A stretch of DNA of 64,000 nucleotides from Singulisphaera sp. GP187 (lineage in GTDB: Bacteria; Planctomycetota; GCA-002687715): assembly GCA_945907755.1 (NCBI GenBank), contig CAMDTN010000002.1, forward strand, positions 64,055 through 128,054. The letters are read 5' to 3'. The notes under the pieces are model-generated. The model saw nothing but the letters and a program-made list of their open reading frames with translations. It searched no databases and was not told the origin of the DNA. Positions within the stretch are counted from its first letter, which is position 1; the number at the start of each line of letters is the position of its first letter. This document shows positions 43,220 to 51,753 of this stretch, piece after piece. The translations under genes were made by a program, and so were the position numbers.

Positions 43220-44521
43220 ATGCCTACCATGGCGCCGCGTTATTTGTTTCTCTTGGTGTTGTCGTGCGCGCAACTGTTCGCGCAGATTCCCACCGACGAT
43301 CCGCGCGAAGCGAACAAGCGTTGGTTCGTGCGTGAACAAGAGCGCCCCGATCTGGTCGTGGGCACTTTCGAAGTGGTGCGCTTTCCCGTGCCACGCCAAG
43401 CACCAGCGCTGCTGCGCCACGACCCCAAGGAATCGAAGCGCATCCTGAATCCAGATTATTGGTGCAATCGCTGCGCTCGCGAGAAGCGCATCCCGGACCG
43501 CGCGCGTGACTCCAACGACCGGCTGATGGACTTGGATGCGCCACAGGTGTTGGGGTGGTTGCAGGCCCAGCAGAAAGGGCGGCTGTGGACCTATATCGAG
43601 GATTCGCAATTCAAATTGTGGACCGATGTGCCGGGGATCAACATCAAACTCGAACCCTCGCGATTCATGAAGGAAGAGCTTGCCGAACTGGGTGACATCT
43701 TCCCGGAAGTGACTGAAAAGACGGTGCAAATCGACGACCACAAGCGGGCGCACCTCGTGCTGTTGCGCATGCGGCGCCTGATGCGCGACATGTGCTGGAT
43801 GGTGGGCAAAGACCCAGCAGGTGTGCAGCGCGCGCACCCAGAATTGGGACCCTATTTGGGCATGAACGGCAAGCAAGAGGTGTATGTCTTCGACCGCGGC
43901 ATGGTCTATGACAATTTTGCTGGGCGCTTCATCGGCCGCACAGCCCCGGGCGGCCAATGCTGGCACTTGTTCAAGTCGCGGGCCATGGTGGCGCTGATCG
44001 ATGCTGCGAACCACGGGGATTCACGCCTGACCAACGCGGTGCACCATCGGGTGGCGCACAATTTGCTTGATGCCTACCGCATGTATTCATTCAAGCTGCC
44101 CGCCTGGTTTCAGATGGGTTTGGCCGCGTTCATCGAACGGCGTGAAGAACCCGCTTGGAACTGCTTCTGTTACTCGGAGGGCACTGTTCCGAAGTTGCTG
44201 TACGAATCGAAGTGGATGCCCAAGGTGAAGCGCCTGCTGAGTGCTGGGGAAGTGCAGCCTTTCGTGGCGATTGCTCCAGTGCAGGAGTACGGCGACCTGA
44301 AGCCCGAATACCACATGATTTCGTGGTCGTGGTTCTGCTACATGCTGCGCATGGGCCCCGAGAAGTTGCCGCTGTTCATTGAAGCGCTGAAGTCGAAGAC
44401 CGAAGACGAGACTTTGCACCAAGCGCAGGTGCGCGCACTGAAGACTGCCTACGGGGTGAACATGCTGGAATTTGACGAAGGTTGGCGCGCTTGGGTGAAG
44501 GCGCTGTACCCGGATGTGTGA
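43220..44521 (+). CDS. secreted peptidase-MA-like protein with inactivated zinc site
   Basis: 433 residues from ATG 43220 (ATG 43229 also possible), with a signal peptide (YLFLLVLSCAQLFAQ). The C-terminal half has the outline of gluzincin 'peptidase MA' proteins common in planctomycetes: a helix carrying the zinc motif, then LPAWFQMGLAAFIERR. In active enzymes these read HExxH and LPxWxxEGLAxY. Here they are HRVAH and MGLAA, so the catalytic Glu and the third zinc ligand are replaced by Arg and Met. The protein is therefore predicted to be a pseudopeptidase, possibly a binding protein. The N-terminal half (CNRC motif, residues ~85) is unrecognised. There is a 59-base gap to the next gene. Confidence 0.65.
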   Translation: MPTMAPRYLFLLVLSCAQLFAQIPTDDPREANKRWFVREQERPDLVVGTFEVVRFPVPRQAPALLRHDPKESKRILNPDYWCNRCAREKRIPDRARDSNDRLMDLDAPQVLGWLQAQQKGRLWTYIEDSQFKLWTDVPGINIKLEPSRFMKEELAELGDIFPEVTEKTVQIDDHKRAHLVLLRMRRLMRDMCWMVGKDPAGVQRAHPELGPYLGMNGKQEVYVFDRGMVYDNFAGRFIGRTAPGGQCWHLFKSRAMVALIDAANHGDSRLTNAVHHRVAHNLLDAYRMYSFKLPAWFQMGLAAFIERREEPAWNCFCYSEGTVPKLLYESKWMPKVKRLLSAGEVQPFVAIAPVQEYGDLKPEYHMISWSWFCYMLRMGPEKLPLFIEALKSKTEDETLHQAQVRALKTAYGVNMLEFDEGWRAWVKALYPDV

Positions 44522-44580
44522 GCGCCGGTCACAGGCGCCGCGCGCGGATTCGTTAGGCACAGGGCGCCGGCGTAACCACT

Positions 44581-46137
44581 ATGATGGGCTGCATGAGTTT
44601 GCCACGCGTTCTGTTCATGCTTGCAGTGTTGCTGGTTGCGGCAGCGTGGGGCCAAGAAGCCACTAAGCCCCAGGCCGAGGCGGCGTTGAAGACCTTCGCC
44701 AGCTACGCCGCGAACCAGAATGTGCATGTGCGCTGCGCCGCGCTGGATGAGCTGGGCGCCACCGACCACGAACTGGTGTGCATGGAACTGCTGCGCCACT
44801 TGAAGGACGCCTTGCCGCCGATCCGCACCATCGCTGTGCAAGGCTTGGCACGCCAGCGGAACATCCCAGGGGTCGATGAAGTCCTGCGACGCGTGTGGCG
44901 TGGGCGCGACGAAGCCGAGCGCTTGGAATTGCTGAAAGTGTTGCGCATGGCCAAGCCCGCGAAGGGGCGTTCTGTGTTGGAAGAACTGGCACGGTCGACC
45001 CACTTCAATCTGCGTTTGGGCGCTGTGGAAGCGCTGGGTGGCTACCCCGACGAAGACGGCCGCACCACGGGGTTGCTGTTGTCCATGCTGGCCGACAAAG
45101 AACCGTTGGTGCGCTTGGCGGCGCTCGATGCCTTGCCGCGCACCCAGCACAAAGACTGCGTGGACGCCTTGGTGCGCATGCTCAAAGACGCGGATTGGCG
45201 CGTGCGTGCATCCGCCGTCTGGGGCGTGCGCGCGCTGCGTCCGACGGCGGCGGTTGCGCCACTCATCGCGCTGCTGGATGCCGAGCAAGGCCGTTTGGTG
45301 GATGACACCATCGCGGCCTTGGAAGACCTCACGGCAGCGGGCTACGGCGCGGACATCGCGGGGTGGAAAGCCTGGTGGAAGCAAGTGGCCGAGCGCTTTG
45401 TGGTGCCCAGCAAAGCCGAACTCGAAACGCTGCGCAAGAAGGAAGCCGCCAATTCCGCCACTTACGCCAAGCGCGACAAAGGCTACGAAAGCCGCCCTTA
45501 TCACGGCATCCGCACGCGCTCACGCAACATGCTGTTCGTCATCGATTGCTCCACCAGTATGGCGGAAGCAGTGGTCTTGGATGAACGCGACATCGCGCGG
45601 CTGGATGACTTCCGCAAACGCTATGGCGAATTGCGCACCAAAATCGACATCGCGCGCGAAGAACTGATTCAGTTGGTGGCCGCGCTTCCTGCGCACGCGA
45701 AGTTCAACATCATCACCTTTAATGCTTCTGTGGACACTTGGAAGCGTGGATTAGTGCCCGCTGATGAGGGCAGTCGCAACGCTGCCATCCGTTGGCTGGC
45801 CAAACTCACTCCGGCCTCGGTGGTGCCTGTGGGCAACAGCGGCGCAGGGCGCACAAACACCTTCGAGGCAATGAACGCCGCCTTCGGGCTGATGACTGGC
45901 GGCACGGCAGAGAAAGCAACATTCAAGACCGACGCTGACACCATGTTCTTGCTGACCGACGGCAACCCCACCGTTGGGGCTGTCACCGAGCCTAAGCTGC
46001 TCATCGAGCATGTGGCCGAGATCAATCGCAAGGCGAAGATGGTCATTCACACCATCGGCTTCGGTGCATCGAATCAAGCCTTGATGCAAGCGTTGGCGCG
46101 GGATTCTGGCGGCCAGTATGTCAGCGTCGGCGGCTAG
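44581..46137 (+). CDS. secreted HEAT-repeat/VWA-domain protein
   Basis: 518 residues with a signal peptide (VLFMLAVLLVAAAWGQ). Residues ~25-260 are HEAT repeats (VRCAALDELG, IRTIAVQGLARQ, LRLGAVEALGGY, VRLAALDALP, VRASAVWGVRAL). Residues ~300-510 are a VWA domain with MIDAS motif DCSTSM, the Thr in GRTNTF and LLTDGNPTVG. HEAT plus VWA fusions in the periplasm are typical of planctomycetes and probably hold protein complexes through metal-dependent adhesion. ATG 44581 is chosen (44584 and 44593 are in frame). No enzyme domain is visible. Confidence 0.78.
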   Translation: MMGCMSLPRVLFMLAVLLVAAAWGQEATKPQAEAALKTFASYAANQNVHVRCAALDELGATDHELVCMELLRHLKDALPPIRTIAVQGLARQRNIPGVDEVLRRVWRGRDEAERLELLKVLRMAKPAKGRSVLEELARSTHFNLRLGAVEALGGYPDEDGRTTGLLLSMLADKEPLVRLAALDALPRTQHKDCVDALVRMLKDADWRVRASAVWGVRALRPTAAVAPLIALLDAEQGRLVDDTIAALEDLTAAGYGADIAGWKAWWKQVAERFVVPSKAELETLRKKEAANSATYAKRDKGYESRPYHGIRTRSRNMLFVIDCSTSMAEAVVLDERDIARLDDFRKRYGELRTKIDIAREELIQLVAALPAHAKFNIITFNASVDTWKRGLVPADEGSRNAAIRWLAKLTPASVVPVGNSGAGRTNTFEAMNAAFGLMTGGTAEKATFKTDADTMFLLTDGNPTVGAVTEPKLLIEHVAEINRKAKMVIHTIGFGASNQALMQALARDSGGQYVSVGG

Positions 46138-46166
46138 TTCTTGCACCGGCACTACGCGAACGGCAG

Positions 46167-48461
46167 CTAGCGCAATGCAGGGTCGATTGTTCCGGCCGCA
46201 AGCGCAGGTGCCAGCACAGCATCGGCGGCGCAGGCAGCGCGAATGGCTCCAGCGCTGATTTGCAGTGAGCGCAAAGTTGTCACTGCAGCGTTGGCAGCCG
46301 CGGAATCTGAACGCAGCAGCGCGATCTTCGCGGTCAGCAAATGCGCCGGAGCCAGATTGGGGTCGCGGCTGAGCGCCAGTTGCAGGTTGCGCGTGGCTGC
46401 GGCAGCGTCGCCAGCGTCCAACGCTTGAATCGCGATGGCCAACTTTGCCCGCGCGGTGGCGCGGTTGGCGAGGGCCAATTCGGTTTCTGTGCGTGCGGCG
46501 TATCCGTGGCGAATCACAAGATTCAGCGCATCAGGGTGGCACGCATCGTTCGCAAGCACACACAGCGCCAGTTCCAAGGCTTCGGTGCCACGCGCAGCCA
46601 GATCCGCCTCCCGCGCCGCGTCCAGCAGTGCGCTCTCGGAGTGCTGGCTTGGCAACAGCCACTGCAGTGCGGTGGCCTCAGCCCCTGCATGCAGCAAATC
46701 CTGCGTTCCGATGCGGCGTAACACGGCGGCCAACATCGCGCTGGTGCCTGGGGCAGCGGGCAATGTTTGCAGCGTCGCGCGCAGCAGTGCCTCCGCAGCG
46801 CGTTCGGCTTCGGGCCGAAGTTGATCTTTTCGAAGGAGCAGCAATTCCTCGGCCTCCAGCAAGCGTGCAGCGAGGTGCATTGGTTCGTGCAGACGCACAT
46901 GCGCGATCAGCTTGCGCGTCGATTCCTGCGCATGGTCTAACCACTCCGGGCGTGTGCCTAAGTCTTCCAGCGCATGCCCGAGGGCGGCCAGTTCTCGCGC
47001 CACCAATGCGGTCCTGTAGGCGTGGTTGTTGCTGAATGGCGCTTGGGCCAATTGGGCAACCGTTGCCGCGCAGTCTTGCACGGCATCCATGGCGTCAGCT
47101 TGCGCTTGATGGCGCACATGATGATCGAAGGCCACCAACTGGCGGCGTGCGCGGCCAGTCATGTAATTCTCGTGAGCAAGAGCGGCAGCACCGAGCAGAG
47201 CGACAAGCAGCAGCACAGCGCTGGCCGCAGTGCTCCAACGCGCAGGCCGCGGCGAAGCTGTGGCGGCGAAAACCCAGCCGGCACACAGGCCTAGCGCCAA
47301 GGTGCCCGCCGCGTGGTGCAAGGGCGAACGCACCAACACGAACACGCTGCAGGCTACGAACACGCCTGCCAACGCCGCACGCGCTTCAGCTGCGCTGCCG
47401 CTGAGGCGCCGCCAGCGCAGCCAGCACAGCAGCACTAAGCCAAGGCACACAGCAAGCCCAACGACGCCAGCCTCCGCAGCCGCGAAAAGAACTTCGTTGT
47501 GCGGCGATTCCAGCGCCGTGTTGACACCGGAGGCACGCCACTCTTCAGCGGAGCGGAATTGCGGAATCGTTTCCTCGAAGCGGCCAGGCCCAACTCCGAA
47601 GGGCAGGTTGGCGCCGATGAGCTGCGTGGTGGCTTCATACAAGTGCAGGCGCACTGTGTTGGTGGGGTGCGTGCTGTCGAAGCTGGACAGAATGCGTTGG
47701 CGCAACGGTGCCAAGTGCGGCAACAACGCCAGCAGTGTCAACAGCAGCACTGCCGCGTACAGCAGCAGCAATCCTTTGCGCCGCACTGCACCAGCGGTGC
47801 GCAGTAAAACCACCGCTCCGACCACGAGCCCGAGAGCCACCGCGAGGAAACCTGCGCGGGATTCGGACAAGCCAGTGAGCGCCAGTGCTGCGACGAAAAG
47901 CAAGTAATCCGCGATGCCGGCACGCGGCAAGAGCAGCAACAAGACCGCGATGGGCGCCGCGAACTCGGCGACTTCATTGCTGTTGCCAAGAGTGGCGGAG
48001 AAGGCCACATCGGCGCGGTCGGGGATCCACGCGAGAAGCTCGGTGTGGCGGCGGACTAATCCGACGGCCAACACCAGCAGCGCTGCCGTACCGAGGGCGC
48101 GGGCTAAGGCGCGCAGCGCTGGCAGTGTCCCGCCGCTGCTGGCTCCGATGTGCAGCGCCACCAACGGTGCCGCCAACAGCGCCAACGCTTGGGCCCACTG
48201 CGCGGCATCAGAGGCGTCGCGCAACGCGGCGATGGCAAATGTTGGCAGCAGCAACAGCAAGAGTCTGTGGATTGGTGCCAGCGGGGCCGTGTGTCTACCG
48301 CGCCACAGCAGCGCGAGGGTCAAAGGGATGCCGAGCGCCGCCAGTAAGAGCAATTTCGGTGCGGCGAATTCGCTGTGAAACCATGGGGCCACCGCGAGCG
48401 GGAGCGCGAGGATCCACAGTGCGGCCAGCGCACCGCACCAGCCGCCTGCGGAACCGAGCAT
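46167..48461 (-). CDS. O-antigen ligase/polymerase (Wzy/WaaL)-like membrane protein with C-terminal helical repeats
   Basis: 764 residues. The first ~420 hold about eleven membrane helices and the Wzy_C signature GVGPGRFEETIPQ...ESPHNEVLFAAAEAG, in which the GxGxG and His are the family hallmark. Such enzymes join or polymerise surface polysaccharide units in the periplasm. The last ~330 residues are Ala-rich helical hairpins of tetratricopeptide type (RATARAKLAIAIQALDAGDAAAATRNLQLAL, NLAPAHLLTAKIALLRSD), a layout seen in planctomycete homologues. It follows ftsY by 18 bases on the same strand, so it may be read from the ribH-nusB-ftsY promoter. It is convergent with the HEAT-VWA gene 29 bases away. 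Confidence 0.8.
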   Translation of the reverse strand: MLGSAGGWCGALAALWILALPLAVAPWFHSEFAAPKLLLLAALGIPLTLALLWRGRHTAPLAPIHRLLLLLLPTFAIAALRDASDAAQWAQALALLAAPLVALHIGASSGGTLPALRALARALGTAALLVLAVGLVRRHTELLAWIPDRADVAFSATLGNSNEVAEFAAPIAVLLLLLPRAGIADYLLFVAALALTGLSESRAGFLAVALGLVVGAVVLLRTAGAVRRKGLLLLYAAVLLLTLLALLPHLAPLRQRILSSFDSTHPTNTVRLHLYEATTQLIGANLPFGVGPGRFEETIPQFRSAEEWRASGVNTALESPHNEVLFAAAEAGVVGLAVCLGLVLLCWLRWRRLSGSAAEARAALAGVFVACSVFVLVRSPLHHAAGTLALGLCAGWVFAATASPRPARWSTAASAVLLLVALLGAAALAHENYMTGRARRQLVAFDHHVRHQAQADAMDAVQDCAATVAQLAQAPFSNNHAYRTALVARELAALGHALEDLGTRPEWLDHAQESTRKLIAHVRLHEPMHLAARLLEAEELLLLRKDQLRPEAERAAEALLRATLQTLPAAPGTSAMLAAVLRRIGTQDLLHAGAEATALQWLLPSQHSESALLDAAREADLAARGTEALELALCVLANDACHPDALNLVIRHGYAARTETELALANRATARAKLAIAIQALDAGDAAAATRNLQLALSRDPNLAPAHLLTAKIALLRSDSAAANAAVTTLRSLQISAGAIRAACAADAVLAPALAAGTIDPALR

Positions 48462-48479
48462 GCAGGCCGCTACCAGCGC

Positions 48480-49421
48480 TCATGGCGCGGGCGCGGCGCC
48501 CTCCTCGGCGAAAATGGCTTCCACGAAGGCGTCAGCATCGAAATCTTCGATGTCTTCATGCGTCTCTCCGACGCCGATGAATTTGACCGGAACGCGCACT
48601 TGGTCGCGGATGCCGATAACAGCGCCGCCCTTCGCGGTGCCGTCCAACTTGGTCAGGAACAAACCTGTGATGTCGAGGATGCGGCCGAATTCGATGGCTT
48701 GCTGAATTGCGTTTTGGCCCGTGGTTGCGTCCAGCACCAAAATCGTCTCGTGCGGCGCGCCCGGGATGCGCTTGGCCACTACGCGTTTAATCTTGTCCAA
48801 TTCGGCCATGAGGTTTTTTTGCGTGTGCAACCGACCAGCGGTGTCGATGACCAGATAATCCGCGTTGCGCGCGACGGCTGCTTCGGCGGCATCGTAGGCC
48901 ACAGCGGCGGGGTCCGCCCCGGTGGGTTGGCGCACAATCTTGCAACCGATGCGTTCGCTCCACACGGCGAGTTGATCCACTGCCGCGGCGCGGAAGGTGT
49001 CGGAGGCGGCCAGCACGACCGTGCGCCCGCCACGAGTCAGGCGCCACGCCAGTTTGGCGATGGAAGTGGTCTTGCCGGTGCCATTCACGCCGGCCACCAA
49101 AATCACCGTGGGCCCCGAAGCGGCTTTCGCCAAAGTGGCCCCGTCGTCTTTCAGGATGGCCTTCAATTGTGCCTTCAAGAACAGGCGGCAGTCGTCGGTG
49201 GTGCGGATGCGGCGGGCCTTCCATTCGGCGCGCACGCTGTCGACCAATTTGGTGGTGGTGCGCGGGCCGATGTCCGCCGTGAGCAGCGTGTCTTCGAGTT
49301 CGTCGATGAGCGCAGCGTCCAGTTCGCGCCCGATGGGAAGGATCGCCGCGAGCCCGCTGGTCAGTTTCTCACGCGTGAGCGCAAGGCCGCGCTTCAGCGC
49401 ATTCGTGAGCTTGCCGAACAT
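48480..49421 (-). CDS. ftsY: FtsY, signal recognition particle receptor
   Basis: 313 residues. The NG domain is complete: N domain helices (residues 1-90), G1 GVNGTGKTTSIAKLAW, the insertion DTFRAAAVDQL, DTAGRLHTQKNLMAEL, TKLDGTAKGG and GVGETHEDIEDFD. It lacks the long acidic A domain of E. coli, as is common. It docks SRP-bound ribosomes at the membrane. In G1 the usual ...TTTIGK reads TTSIAK. The start overlaps the nusB stop by one base (TGATG). Confidence 0.94.
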   Translation of the reverse strand: MFGKLTNALKRGLALTREKLTSGLAAILPIGRELDAALIDELEDTLLTADIGPRTTTKLVDSVRAEWKARRIRTTDDCRLFLKAQLKAILKDDGATLAKAASGPTVILVAGVNGTGKTTSIAKLAWRLTRGGRTVVLAASDTFRAAAVDQLAVWSERIGCKIVRQPTGADPAAVAYDAAEAAVARNADYLVIDTAGRLHTQKNLMAELDKIKRVVAKRIPGAPHETILVLDATTGQNAIQQAIEFGRILDITGLFLTKLDGTAKGGAVIGIRDQVRVPVKFIGVGETHEDIEDFDADAFVEAIFAEEGAAPAP

Positions 49422-49861
49422 CAGCTCTTCTCGGGGCGCAGCTTGCGGCGCAGCTTGTCGAGCACGCCGTTGACAAACGAACCTGACTGCGCCGAACCGT
49501 AACGCTTGGCGACTTCAACGGCTTCGTCGATGATGACATTCACCGGTGTTTCCGGCGTGGATTTCAGTTCATGGCAGCCGATGCGCAACACATTGCGGTC
49601 GACTACCGCCATGCGCGCCACAGTCCAGTTGGTGGCCACGGCTGCGAGCAACGCGTCAATAGCCGCGCGATCTGTTTGCACCCCTTGCACCAGTTCTTCA
49701 GCAAACGAACGCACCGGAAGAGCTGAGCCTTGGTGGGCTGCGAACTCCGCGAAGGTCTCGGGTTCCTGCTGGCGCAGATCCGCCGAGTACAGGTACTTCA
49801 ACGCCAGCTCGCGCCCTTGCGAGCGGCTGCTGCGTGGGTTTTCTTCTGAAGGTGTGTTCAT
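49421..49861 (-). CDS. nusB: NusB, transcription antitermination factor
   Basis: 146 residues: SRSQGRELALKYLYSAD at the N-terminus, a helical bundle, and the conserved C-terminal PVNVIIDEAVEVAKRYGSAQSGSFVNGVLDKL. With NusE it binds boxA RNA to keep RNA polymerase processive on rRNA operons. It overlaps ribH by four bases (ATGA) and ftsY by one, so the three genes are a coupled operon. RibH-NusB pairs are widely conserved. Confidence 0.93.
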   Translation of the reverse strand: MNTPSEENPRSSRSQGRELALKYLYSADLRQQEPETFAEFAAHQGSALPVRSFAEELVQGVQTDRAAIDALLAAVATNWTVARMAVVDRNVLRIGCHELKSTPETPVNVIIDEAVEVAKRYGSAQSGSFVNGVLDKLRRKLRPEKS

Positions 49862-50331
49862 GGCAGCGGGTGCGGTGCGCGCGCGAGGTTGGCCAGCTCC
49901 AAAGCAGCAAGGGCCGCTTCGCGCCCTTTGTTGTGGTTGTCGTCGCGCGAGCGCTCTAACGCTAGCGCATCGGTGGCGCAGGTCAGCACGCCAAAAGCAA
50001 CAGGGATGCGTGTGCGCAGCATGACTTGCATCAGGCCCTCAGCGGCCAAGCGCGCCACATGCTCGTAGTGGTCGGTGGCTCCGCGAATGACCGCGCCTAA
50101 AGCGATCACGGCGTTGGGCTTTTCGCGTGCGATCAGCAAATCGCAGCTAAGAGGCAATTCCACCGCGCCTGCGGTTGCGTGCACCGCGATGTCTTTGCGC
50201 GCCACGCCTGCAGCCAGCAAGGTCGCCACGGCGCCATCCAAGAGACCGCCGGTGACTTCCGAGTTGAAACGGGCCACGACGATGCTGATGCGTAGGCCTT
50301 GGCCGGAGTGGTTTGCTGCGGGGATGTTCAT
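49858..50331 (-). CDS. ribH: 6,7-dimethyl-8-ribityllumazine synthase
   Basis: 157 residues from ATG 50331 (ATG 50355 would add eight). Motifs: ISIVVARFNSEVTGGLLDGA (the FNxxIT-like substrate loop), VHATAGAVELPLSCDLL (the PGAxE-type loop, here TAGAVELP), ALGAVIRGATDHYEHVA with the catalytic His, and FGVLTCATDALALERS. It makes the riboflavin precursor from ribulose-phosphate-derived butanone and a pyrimidine. It is divergent from the radical SAM gene across 90 bases, where the promoters of both must lie. Confidence 0.93.
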   Translation of the reverse strand: MNIPAANHSGQGLRISIVVARFNSEVTGGLLDGAVATLLAAGVARKDIAVHATAGAVELPLSCDLLIAREKPNAVIALGAVIRGATDHYEHVARLAAEGLMQVMLRTRIPVAFGVLTCATDALALERSRDDNHNKGREAALAALELANLARAPHPLP

Positions 50332-50421
50332 GCTGGAATCTGGGGTGGGAACCATAGCAGGCACCCTTCGGCGGGGAAGCAGCGTGTTGCCGAACTGGCT
50401 GCGGCGCAGCAGAATCCCGCC

Positions 50422-51753
50422 ATGGATGCGCTTGCCATAGATCCGCTTGATGCGCTGCGCGCGATCGATCGCGTGAGTGCCGAATTCGCCGACTTGCCTC
50501 CGGAAGTGGTGGTGAAAGAGGACTTGCTGCGCCGTGGCGTGTGGTTCACCCCAGCGGCGCTGCAACAGGGCCAAGCATTCGCACGCAAGGCGTACTTCAT
50601 CTTCTCGTTCGATCATGTGCCCTTGGCGCAGATGGATGAATTGGTGCGCACTCATGCCCCGGAAGAAATCGCACTCGCTGGCGGCGCGCGCGGTTTTCGC
50701 CGCGTTGTCGTCAGCGTGCGCTTGAACCCGGCCAGTCCCTGGGTTGTGGACGCGGAAGCCGATGGCTCGGTGGTGTTGCGCTGCGGCAGCGAACCGGTCA
50801 CTGGGGTGAGCTTCGCGCCACTACCGCCCTACTACGGTGACGAATTGCCGGACGGCACACCCATCACGGAAGTCGCGCCCAGCATCGAGTGGGGCTACCT
50901 GCTGTACCTCACGGTCTTTCGCATGTGCCAGTACTTTGGCCGCGATGAGGAATGCCAGTTCTGCGACATCAACCGCAACTTCAAGCAGCAGCGCGAAGCG
51001 GGACGCCCGTACTTCGCCATCAAACCGATTGAGCGTTTGCTGGCAGCGCTGGATCGCGTGGCCGCGAGCGGCGCGGTGGCGGGTGCGTACACATTGACCG
51101 GCGGTTCCGTGACCACGCAACTCGAGGGCATGGACGAAGCCTCGTTCTACATTCGCTACGCCGAAGCCATTGAGGATCGCTTCCCCGGGCGCTGGCTTGG
51201 CAAGATGGTGGTACAGGCCTTGCCGCGCGCCGATATTGCGCGCATTCGCGCTTCGGGCATCCGCATCTACCACCCCAACTACGAGGTGTGGGACCCCGCT
51301 TTGTTTGCGGAACTTTGCCCGGGCAAGGAACGCTATGTGGGCCGCAGCACTTGGATGGCGCGCATCTTGGATGCCGCCGAAGTGTTCACTCCCGCTGGCG
51401 TCATTCCCAACTTCGTGGCAGGCATCGAAATGGCCCGACCGCACGGGTTTCGCACGGAAGAAGAGGCGTGGCGCAGCACGGCTGAAGGCTTGGAGTATTT
51501 CATGAGCCGCGGCATTGCACCGCGCTTCACCACTTGGTGCCCAGAACCGCTCTCTGTCCTCGGTAAGAACAATGGGCCGGCGTCGTTGCGTTATCACGCG
51601 GGGCTGGTGCGCACATGGCGCGACATCCATGCGGCGCATGGGTTGCCCGCGCCGCCGGGTTACGGCACCCCAGGCATCGGCAACGCGGTGTTCAGCGTGT
51701 CGTCATTCATGGATGCGATCGACCCGAAGACTCCAGTGGCCACACTCGCATGA
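50422..51753 (+). CDS. radical SAM protein with CX8CX2C cluster motif, function unknown
   Basis: 443 residues from ATG 50422. The first ~160 residues are an unrecognised alpha/beta domain. The cluster cysteines are C169, C178 and C181 in MCQYFGRDEECQFC: the spacing is CX8CX2C instead of CX3CX2C, with the aromatic before the last Cys conserved. A glycine motif LTGGS (GGE equivalent), and a TIM-barrel with IRIYHPNYEVWD, GVIPNFVAGIEM and TTWCPEPLS follow, so the radical SAM fold is otherwise complete. It forms a run with moeA and lnt by ATGA overlaps. A function in cofactor or metabolite assembly is possible, but nothing decides it. Confidence 0.75.
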   Translation: MDALAIDPLDALRAIDRVSAEFADLPPEVVVKEDLLRRGVWFTPAALQQGQAFARKAYFIFSFDHVPLAQMDELVRTHAPEEIALAGGARGFRRVVVSVRLNPASPWVVDAEADGSVVLRCGSEPVTGVSFAPLPPYYGDELPDGTPITEVAPSIEWGYLLYLTVFRMCQYFGRDEECQFCDINRNFKQQREAGRPYFAIKPIERLLAALDRVAASGAVAGAYTLTGGSVTTQLEGMDEASFYIRYAEAIEDRFPGRWLGKMVVQALPRADIARIRASGIRIYHPNYEVWDPALFAELCPGKERYVGRSTWMARILDAAEVFTPAGVIPNFVAGIEMARPHGFRTEEEAWRSTAEGLEYFMSRGIAPRFTTWCPEPLSVLGKNNGPASLRYHAGLVRTWRDIHAAHGLPAPPGYGTPGIGNAVFSVSSFMDAIDPKTPVATLA

